Source: an uncultured Bacteriovorax sp. (GTDB lineage: Bacteria > Bdellovibrionota > Bacteriovoracia > Bacteriovoracales > Bacteriovoracaceae). From it: a stretch of 11,729 nucleotides of DNA. The notes beneath the pieces were generated by a model, which was not told where the DNA came from, did no database searches, and worked only from the letters and a program-made list of their open reading frames with translations. The stretch spans positions 1 to 11,729 of the forward strand of contig CAMLRB010000116.1 of the NCBI GenBank assembly GCA_946482295.1, in the 5' to 3' direction. The translations under genes were made by a program, and so were the position numbers. Shown one piece after another: positions 7,168 to 11,729 of this stretch; the stretch's first letter is position 1; each line of letters starts with the position of its first letter.

Positions 7168-7956
7168 ATGAAATTAGCAATGCTATCGCTTTTACTCTTC
7201 ACTTCTTACTCTGGTTACTCTGGAGTATTTGCAGCTCCAAGGCCTGCTAAAATAAAGTTTTGCTCTAACATTGAGGATAGTTTTCCATGGGTCTTTTCTG
7301 ATCACGATGGGGTCTCAATACTTGCTGTTAAAGAAATTTCAAAAAGACTTGGAATAGAGGCCGAAATATCTTTGCTTCCATGGAAGAGATGTCTTTCTGA
7401 TATTGAAAAAGGCGAAATGGATTCTGCCATTGGAGCAAGCTATAAAGAAGATCGTGCCGTTTATTCAGAATATCCTATGAAAGATAATAAACATGACTCA
7501 ACACGAAGACTCTTTACCGAAACATATTCACTCTACAAAATGATCGGAAGCCCTGTTAGTTTTGATGGAACAAAAATTTCTAACTTAACCAAACCAATTG
7601 GTGTTCAATTTTCATTTTCTATTGGAGATCGATTAAAAAAAGAGGGATATGTAATAGACGATGGAGCAAGATCTACGGCCGATAATTTCAAAAAACTTCT
7701 TGCTGGTCGAGTAGATGCTGTGGCCCTCCAACATGAAAGTGCCGCGATGAATATTAAAAAAAATAAAGAACTAGATGGTAAAATTGAAAGAATTCAACCA
7801 GATCTTGAAGTGAAACCTTATTACATTTTATTCTCTAAGAATTTTTATGGAAAAAACAAAGAATTCGTTGAACAGTTCTGGAATGAAACTGCAAAATTCC
7901 GTGAATCTCCAGAATTCAAAAAAATTATGGAAGAAGAATTCAACCGTAACAAATAA
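7168..7956 (+). CDS. Periplasmic solute-binding protein, family 3-like
   Basis: This 262-residue protein has a signal peptide covering about residues 1-22 (ending VFA). The mature part has the length and layout of family-3 bacterial solute-binding proteins (SBP_bac_3, as in polar amino acid ABC uptake): an N-terminal strand, the segment LLPWKRCLSDIEKGEMDSAIG (69-89), which matches the usual 'PW-R-l-x-x-l-x-x-G-x-x-D' pattern, and a second lobe with GVQFSFSIG and LLAGRVDAVAL. Cys32 and Cys75 may form a disulfide. No permease or ATPase gene is next to it, so it may serve a distant transporter or act as a ligand sensor. It has its own promoter and ribosome binding site (AAGGAA, 7-nt spacing) and ends with two stop codons in tandem. 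The family is likely; the ligand is unknown. Confidence 0.9.
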   Translation: MKLAMLSLLLFTSYSGYSGVFAAPRPAKIKFCSNIEDSFPWVFSDHDGVSILAVKEISKRLGIEAEISLLPWKRCLSDIEKGEMDSAIGASYKEDRAVYSEYPMKDNKHDSTRRLFTETYSLYKMIGSPVSFDGTKISNLTKPIGVQFSFSIGDRLKKEGYVIDDGARSTADNFKKLLAGRVDAVALQHESAAMNIKKNKELDGKIERIQPDLEVKPYYILFSKNFYGKNKEFVEQFWNETAKFRESPEFKKIMEEEFNRNK

Positions 7957-7964
7957 TAAGCTGC

Positions 7965-7997
7965 ACTACTATAATGGTGTTAACCCATTGTTGTAGT
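7965..7997 (+). terminator. Hairpin after the solute-binding protein gene
   Basis: ACTACTATAATGG and CCATTGTTGTAGT pair over 13 positions with one T-T mismatch and one T-G wobble around a 7-nt loop. It starts 9 nt after the stop codon. The following bases (AAAGATC) are not a T-run, so it may be an RNA-stabilising or weak terminator hairpin. Confidence 0.5.
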
Positions 7998-8005
7998 AAA
8001 GATCA

Positions 8006-8034
8006 TTGACAGATTCCAACGAAATAACTAGAAC
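8006..8034 (+). promoter_or_regulatory. Sigma-70 promoter for the small cysteine-rich gene
   Basis: A perfect TTGACA (8006-8011), a 17-nt spacer and TAGAAC (8029-8034, 4 of 6 consensus) lie 27 nt before the ATG at 8062. This is the best promoter match in the window and may also drive the RCC1-like gene downstream. Confidence 0.65.
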
Positions 8035-8061
8035 GAGGCATCTAAAAATTTCGGGGGAACT

Positions 8062-8286
8062 ATGCTTACAACTCTTCTCACTCTTGCGCTGATTGCTCCT
8101 TGCCAAACATATGAAGTAAAATGCCAATGCGGACCTTCAGTTCCTTTTGAAGGTTTTCAAATGTACGTTGTTGAAAAATGCGATGGAAAAGAAATCTGGC
8201 ATACTGACTATAGTTTGCAGCACTTCACAACAAAAGAAGAATGCACTGAGGCCATTGACTCAGAACCTGTTTGCCAAAATCTATAA
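8062..8286 (+). CDS. Tiny exported six-cysteine protein, unknown function
   Basis: This 74-residue protein has a hydrophobic N-terminus (LTTLLTLALIA) like a very short signal peptide. The rest carries six cysteines (14, 21, 23, 40, 61 and 71) plus aromatic residues. A lipobox is not convincing because Pro precedes Cys14. An even number of cysteines suggests a compact disulfide-bonded periplasmic or secreted protein. It has a strong promoter and a GGGGGAA ribosome binding site very like that of the RCC1-like gene 101 nt downstream (AGGGGGAAAA), and no terminator lies between them, so the two may be co-transcribed. I do not recognise the family. The good promoter, ribosome binding site and cysteine pattern make a real gene likely despite the size. 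Confidence 0.75.
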   Translation: MLTTLLTLALIAPCQTYEVKCQCGPSVPFEGFQMYVVEKCDGKEIWHTDYSLQHFTTKEECTEAIDSEPVCQNL

Positions 8287-8387
8287 GTCTCCGACTAGTG
8301 TTTGCGAGTTAGAAGCACAACGAGTGTACATCTAAATAAGCCGACTTTACCGTTTCCCTATTAGATTCCAATTTCATAGGGGGAAAA

Positions 8388-10136
8388 ATGATAAGGAAAG
8401 GTTTGTATGCTTTGACTGTGCTTATTAGTGTTACTCTTCAAGCGGAAGTGAATCCTCAGTATGTTGATACGCTGGAGATTTCTGCTGGTTATAATCATGT
8501 GTGTGCTCAAACTTCGATTGGTGTGAAATGTTTCGGGAATGCTGAAGCTGTCACCACGAAAGTTCCAAATACTTTAAAAAATCCACGCCTCCTAAAAACA
8601 GGCAATCGTTATTCATGCGCTCTTGTAGACGATGGAATCCGCTGTTGGGGAGAAATACCAAACACCACACGCACAGATGTTTTAATTAATCTCAATACAT
8701 TTCCGAAAGCAAAACTGCTCAGTGTAGGTTTTGATCATTATTGTGCTGTCTCTGAAACCGATAAAGTTAAATGTTGGGGAAGCAATGAATACGGAGAAAG
8801 TACTCCCCCTGCAGATCTAAAAAACATTACGGAACTTTCACTGGGAATGCATAATACGTGTGCAATCGCTGACAACCAGGTCGTTTGTTGGGGGCTAACG
8901 CAAGCGGGATCAACAACTCTTCCCTCTTCGCTTATCAATCCAAAAAACCTCACATCTGGAATTTGGCATCATTGTGTACAAACTGATGAAGGACTTAAAT
9001 GTTGGGGAAATCCTTATAAAGAATTCACCGCCCCTGATGATCCCACACTGTCGAATATTAAATCGGGCGGACTTTTCAATTGTGGTTTATCTGAAAGAGG
9101 CGTGAAGTGTTGGGATGAAAAAGGAAAAACAACTCTTATCCCTAACACTCTTGGTGCCACTCAATTAACTGTAGGCACTGGTGTAGGTTGTGCTGTGACA
9201 GAAACGACGGGAGTGATCTGTTGGAAACTCTCTGGCAAAGATATGTTTCAGCCGATGTTTTCTTACGTTCCGGCAGGAGGAATTACTTCTATTGAAAATT
9301 TATCCACGGGTCATGGAAGTACATGCGCCTATGGCGACGGAGGAAAACTAAAATGTTGGGGAGCTAATTATGATAATGCTCTCGATGTTCCATCAGAATT
9401 AAGTGGTCCACTTACTTCGCTCTCAGTAGGGGCCCATCGAACATGCACTCTCAAAGATTCGGTAGTTGAATGTTTCGGCAATAGTGCTCCTGAATATAAA
9501 ACTCCTTCTAAACTAGGACCTGTTTCTTTTGTTTCTTCCGGAGGAAATCATATTTGTGCTGGTACTAATGAAAAAATTAAATGCTGGGGAAATAATTTTC
9601 GCGGGGCCTTAAACATTCCTACAGAGCTCTCAAACATCACCCAAATTTCTGCGGGAATGTTACACAACTGTGCCGTTTCCAATAATGAAGTGACTTGTTG
9701 GGGAGGTGATGGATTGATTAAAGACATAAATCCTCCATCAAAAATGGTAAACCCTAAGGCGATTTGCACTGGTGGTACATTTTCCTGTGGTATTAATGAA
9801 GTAGGTAAAGTTCAATGCTGGGGAGAACAGATTCCTTTCAACCATATGGGAGTGAATCGTAAAGATGCCAACGAAGTTTTAAATGTCCCAACTGATATTT
9901 CAAACGCGACAGAAATTTCTTGCGGTGTCAGCCATGGTTGCGCCATATATGCTGGAAAAATTAAATGTTGGGGCTCTGGTGCCTATCTTCCAGAAAGATT
10001 AGCTCCGCCTAGAATTGAAAATCCACGACTACTCTCCGCTGGATGGAACCACACTTGTGTGGTGGGAGACAAAGGCCTTTCATGCTGGGGAAAAATGGTG
10101 AATATCGATATGCCGAACTATTCACTTGTGAAGTAG
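8388..10136 (+). CDS. Secreted RCC1-like repeat protein, 14 repeats with paired cysteines
   Basis: This 582-residue protein has a signal peptide (about 1-19, ending LQA) and an AGGGGG ribosome binding site. Residues about 30-568 consist of 14 tandem repeats of ~36-50 residues with the pattern L-S-x-G-x-x-H-x-CA ... G-V-K-CWG, the RCC1/BLIP-II type beta-propeller blade. Fourteen repeats equal two seven-bladed propellers. Every repeat has one Cys in the HxCA strand and one in the CWG (or CFG/CWD/CWK) strand, always 9 or 10 residues apart (for example 39/48, 119/129, 557/566), so each blade can hold a disulfide. Two extra cysteines, 460 and 512, fall in neighbouring repeats 12 and 13. Cys-paired RCC1-like proteins are known in several exported bacterial families; binding or scaffold roles are typical, but the partner here is unknown. 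There are no membrane segments after the signal peptide. Confidence 0.93.
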   Translation: MIRKGLYALTVLISVTLQAEVNPQYVDTLEISAGYNHVCAQTSIGVKCFGNAEAVTTKVPNTLKNPRLLKTGNRYSCALVDDGIRCWGEIPNTTRTDVLINLNTFPKAKLLSVGFDHYCAVSETDKVKCWGSNEYGESTPPADLKNITELSLGMHNTCAIADNQVVCWGLTQAGSTTLPSSLINPKNLTSGIWHHCVQTDEGLKCWGNPYKEFTAPDDPTLSNIKSGGLFNCGLSERGVKCWDEKGKTTLIPNTLGATQLTVGTGVGCAVTETTGVICWKLSGKDMFQPMFSYVPAGGITSIENLSTGHGSTCAYGDGGKLKCWGANYDNALDVPSELSGPLTSLSVGAHRTCTLKDSVVECFGNSAPEYKTPSKLGPVSFVSSGGNHICAGTNEKIKCWGNNFRGALNIPTELSNITQISAGMLHNCAVSNNEVTCWGGDGLIKDINPPSKMVNPKAICTGGTFSCGINEVGKVQCWGEQIPFNHMGVNRKDANEVLNVPTDISNATEISCGVSHGCAIYAGKIKCWGSGAYLPERLAPPRIENPRLLSAGWNHTCVVGDKGLSCWGKMVNIDMPNYSLVK

Positions 10137-10178
10137 GTACTTTCGCGTACCCATTGGGCCGTCTCTCTTTGGCGGCCC
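10136..10178 (+). terminator. Double hairpin terminator after the RCC1-like gene
   Basis: The first hairpin, GGTAC-TTTCGC-GTACC (10136-10151), begins on the last base of the stop codon. The second, GGGCCGTC / GGCGGCCC (10156-10163 / 10171-10178, one T-G pair), is followed by TCCATATTTTAT. The second is a plausible intrinsic terminator for the + strand and may also block transcription from the converging gene that ends at 10201. Confidence 0.7.
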
Positions 10179-10200
10179 TCCATATTTTATAACATCTGAA

Positions 10201-10584
10201 CTAACGTCTGCGTGGAAGGAACATATCTATTTCATCAAGGTAAAACTTGATGCGTGCTTTTGCTTCCATTATGGCCTCAAATTTTTCATTGATCATGCTC
10301 ACCAGTGTTTCATCCGGTGAAAGTGAAAGGTCGATTTTATGGCGATTCATGTAGGCCTCTAGACTCTCGTAAATTTCACTTCCATCATTTTCTTCAGCTT
10401 CTTCTTCCGACTCTTCTTCATCAAAACGATCATCAAGATATGAGGGAATGTCATCATCCGAAAGATGAGAAAATTCACTCAAGAGATCCATCATCGGATC
10501 ACTTAGGTCAGATTCAACTTCAAAGTTCTTGGCCGAAGGAAAAAGTACTAGATTGTCGGTTTCTAAGTTCGTTGTCGTTTTCAT
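10201..10584 (-). CDS. Acidic protein of unknown function
   Basis: This is 127 residues from the ATG at 10584. That start is chosen because AAGGA stands upstream (10596-10600, 11-nt spacing); an ATG 10 codons earlier (10614) has no ribosome binding site. No signal peptide or membrane segment is seen, so it is cytoplasmic. The middle (43-75) is strongly acidic (DDDIPSYLDDRFDEEESEEE and onward), and is followed by a predicted helical C-terminus (about 92-121) ending in a basic RRR tail. Such charge splitting suggests a partner-binding or RNA/DNA-mimic role, but this is speculation. The gene is divergent from the four-cysteine gene at 10615, with a 30-nt gap, so they must share or overlap promoter DNA. 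I do not recognise the family. Confidence 0.72.
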   Translation of the reverse strand: MKTTTNLETDNLVLFPSAKNFEVESDLSDPMMDLLSEFSHLSDDDIPSYLDDRFDEEESEEEAEENDGSEIYESLEAYMNRHKIDLSLSPDETLVSMINEKFEAIMEAKARIKFYLDEIDMFLPRRR

Positions 10585-10614
10585 GAGTCTTAGGGTCCTT
10601 ATATTGAGTATCAT

Positions 10615-10947
10615 GTGAAAAACTTAAGAAATCCTAACATGCTAAAAACTCCACCTTTTAAAAATCATGGGGCCTGTGTAAGATTTATAAAAGTTGTCTG
10701 TTTTGACGACACCGAGGATTTTACATTGGAAAAGATCGCCTGCATGAGATGCAAACACTATCATGTGACCTTCGATCCGGCCGCACCACGTGGCTGCAAA
10801 CTTTTTCAATTTAAATCGGCCGTCATGCCCCACGTTCTCGTGAAACAATCGACGGGAAGCGAATGTAAGTCATTTGATGAGAAAGTCAAAAAGGACAATT
10901 CTGATGCAGGTGGAAACAAAGATTTTAACGATCCTAAGTACTGGTAG
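10615..10947 (+). CDS. Small four-cysteine protein, possible zinc site
   Basis: This is 110 residues from the GTG at 10615 (weak GAG site 8 nt upstream); an ATG at 10639 would remove 8 residues and is also possible. Residues 43-84 contain C-x2-C-KHYHVTFDP ... PRGC ... GSEC (Cys43, 46, 61 and 84), with a conserved-looking core MRCKHY, FKS and SGSEC-type end. I recall small proteins in several bacterial groups with the same C-x2-C-x-H-Y ... GC ... F-x-S ... S-G-x-x-C-x-x-F layout, some loosely annotated as DNA glycosylase-like; I would not adopt that name. Four cysteines in this spacing could bind zinc. No signal peptide is present and the C-terminus is charged and disordered. The function is unknown; cytoplasmic metal binding is an inference. 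Confidence 0.82.
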   Translation: MKNLRNPNMLKTPPFKNHGACVRFIKVVCFDDTEDFTLEKIACMRCKHYHVTFDPAAPRGCKLFQFKSAVMPHVLVKQSTGSECKSFDEKVKKDNSDAGGNKDFNDPKYW

Positions 10948-10959
10948 CCTTAAAACGAA

Positions 10960-10986
10960 AAAGGCCATCAATCCCTGACGGCCTTT
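10960..10986. terminator. Bidirectional hairpin terminator between converging genes
   Basis: AAAGGCC (10960-10966) pairs with GGCCTTT (10980-10986), and TCA/TGA pair inside after one A-C mismatch, leaving a 5-nt loop. It starts 13 nt after the stop of the four-cysteine gene. On the minus strand the tail is TTTTTCGTTTT, a good T-run for the lipoprotein gene ending at 11015. Confidence 0.8.
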
Positions 10987-11014
10987 CACTTCAAAAGAAA
11001 AATTTCTTGAAAAA

Positions 11015-11362
11015 CTATTCTTTTAAATTCGTATTACGATTTGAATTGTCGACGTTTGTACTGATCGAATCATTGCCACCTGACAGGTCAAGCGATCTAT
11101 TAGCATCGATCTTATTAAGAAGTTGATTTTTGTTAAGAGTAATCAATCTCTCTTCTTCTTTTAAATTCACATTTCTGTTTGAATCATCAATGCCTGTAAT
11201 GTTGTTATTGCTTCTTGCTGAAAGAAGAGCATCCATCGTCGTTGTTGCTAATTCTTCCGCTTCAGCATCATTCAAATTTGATGTGTTATTTGAATTGTTA
11301 AGATTTGAAGTTGCACAACCTACCAGGGTTAGAGCAGATAAAATAATAAGAATCGCTTTCAT
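11015..11362 (-). CDS. Small asparagine-rich lipoprotein
   Basis: This is 115 residues from the ATG at 11362. An upstream in-frame TTG (11395) is possible but would put 11 residues before an otherwise typical lipoprotein signal, and GGAGGA stands directly before the chosen ATG. The signal peptide ends in LVGC (Cys16), a good lipobox, so the product is probably a lipid-anchored envelope protein. The mature part is rich in Asn, Ser, Asp and Leu. A motif D-(D/N)-SNRN-x-NLKE occurs twice (about 58-69 and 104-115), with a degenerate copy IDANRSLDL (85-93) between; the second full copy forms the exact C-terminus. No domain is recognised and the charged, low-complexity body may be disordered. Its 3' end is served by the hairpin at 10960-10986. 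About 110 nt separate it from the mnmA stop, so it may have its own promoter. Confidence 0.82.
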   Translation of the reverse strand: MKAILIILSALTLVGCATSNLNNSNNTSNLNDAEAEELATTTMDALLSARSNNNITGIDDSNRNVNLKEEERLITLNKNQLLNKIDANRSLDLSGGNDSISTNVDNSNRNTNLKE

Positions 11363-11366
11363 GGTA

Positions 11367-11372
11367 TCCTCC
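11367..11372 (-). promoter_or_regulatory. Shine-Dalgarno site that sets the lipoprotein start
   Basis: On the minus strand GGAGGA lies about 4 nt before the ATG at 11362, supporting the lipoprotein signal start over the upstream TTG. Confidence 0.75.
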
Positions 11373-11461
11373 AGTTTTAAAAACAAAACCATCAAAATGG
11401 TACCCTCGGATTGGTTTAGTTGACGAGACCGAATGAAAGAAATTTACGGTAGTTTTAAAAG

Positions 11462-11478
11462 TGTCTAAAGTTTAGACA
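11462..11478. repeat. 17-bp perfect palindrome overlapping the mnmA stop
   Basis: TGTCTAAAGTTTAGACA has 8-bp arms around a central G and covers the mnmA TAA stop (11472-11474). As RNA on the minus strand it can fold as a 7-bp stem with a 3-nt loop followed by CTTTTAAAAC, a weak intrinsic terminator. The near-perfect symmetry, with only one central base, also fits a dimeric regulator site upstream of the lipoprotein gene. The sequence does not decide between these. Confidence 0.5.
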
Positions 11479-11729
11479 GTGGTTGGCGGAAGAGTCTTTT
11501 TAAGCTCGTAATAGCTCTTTCCAGCGCTTTCAATCATGGCCCCGCCCAGACAGATATCTCCATCGTAGAAAACGACGGATTGGCGTGGAGTAATGGCCCT
11601 TTGAGGGATTTCAAACTCAACAGTCACTCGATCGCCATCGATGTGAGTGATCGTGCAAGGCTGATCTTTTTGACGATAGCGAATCTTGGCCGAACATTTA
11701 AATGGAAGTGGTTTGTTCCAAACACCGCT
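11472..11729 (-). CDS. mnmA: tRNA-specific 2-thiouridylase MnmA, C-terminal part
   Basis: The gene runs off the right edge; 85 residues plus the TAA stop are in the window. The translation reads like the C-terminal beta-barrel domain of MnmA (TrmU): [20 protein letters not shown] near the edge, then a segment [15 protein letters not shown], then [12 protein letters not shown], matching the family's '[21 protein letters not shown]' region. MnmA thiolates uridine 34 of Glu, Gln and Lys tRNAs in the cytoplasm, using sulfur delivered from a cysteine desulfurase relay. The N-terminal PP-loop and catalytic cysteines lie outside the window, so activity cannot be judged here. In this copy Arg stands where the motif usually has Gly (TPRQ). 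The stop codon lies inside a 17-bp palindrome. Confidence 0.93.
   Translation of the reverse strand, partial: SGVWNKPLPFKCSAKIRYRQKDQPCTITHIDGDRVTVEFEIPQRAITPRQSVVFYDGDICLGGAMIESAGKSYYELKKTLPPTTV

Noticed and set aside
8287..8387. Possible promoter TTGCGA ... TGTACA before the RCC1-like gene
   Set aside because: The -10 match is poor; co-transcription with the small gene is equally likely.
10305..10586. Open frame of 93 codons on the + strand within the acidic protein gene
   Set aside because: It is antisense to the acidic stretch, which gives His/Pro-rich artefact translation, and has no ribosome binding site.
11396..11461. Possible promoter (TCGTCA, 18 nt, TACCAT on the minus strand) for the lipoprotein gene
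   Set aside because: Each box has only about four matches to consensus and the region is AT-rich, so I do not list it as a feature.
1..11729. CRISPR array, transposon ends, tRNA or rRNA genes
   Set aside because: I saw no regularly spaced direct repeats, transposase frames, cloverleaf or rRNA-like sequence.

Overview
The window looks like chromosome from a Gram-negative bacterium of roughly 40% GC. Seven of the eleven intact or partial genes appear exported: five or six have Sec-type signal peptides and one is a lipoprotein. A subtilisin-like protease with DUF4214-like modules, a degenerate receiver/HD-GYP regulator and several cysteine-rich secreted proteins would fit Bdellovibrionota/Bacteriovoracales-like bacteria. 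That placement is an inference from gene content and style, not a proof. There are no rRNA or tRNA genes, CRISPR arrays, insertion sequences or phage genes.

Layout. (1) 2-880, + strand: the 3' part of a cysteine-rich modular protein whose reading frame is open through the left edge. (2) 881-1287: a mostly empty stretch with a 9-bp inverted repeat, a 22-codon remnant of a short-chain dehydrogenase gene that still has its ribosome binding site, and a strong hairpin. (3) 1288-6989, - strand: four genes. These are a secreted S8 protease with four C-terminal DUF4214-like modules, a translationally coupled pair (thioredoxin-fold-like protein followed by a TolB/WD40-like secreted protein), and a degenerate receiver plus HD-GYP-like regulator. 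(4) 7168-10136, + strand: an orphan family-3 solute-binding protein, a tiny six-cysteine exported protein and a 14-repeat RCC1-like protein that probably forms two seven-bladed propellers with one cysteine pair per blade. (5) 10201-11729: a divergent pair (acidic protein on -, four-cysteine small protein on +), then a small asparagine-rich lipoprotein and the 3' end of mnmA, both on -.

Most genes look like single-gene transcription units separated by hairpins; only 4796-5572 and 3636-4796 are clearly coupled. The best-supported functions are MnmA (tRNA 2-thiolation), the S8 protease, the solute-binding protein and the RCC1-like propeller. No multi-gene defence, secretion or biosynthetic system is visible. 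The most unusual items are the disulfide-ready double propeller, the dehydrogenase remnant, the catalytically doubtful receiver/HD-GYP protein, a 17-bp palindrome on the mnmA stop codon, and a marked excess of the tetranucleotide GGCC across the window.
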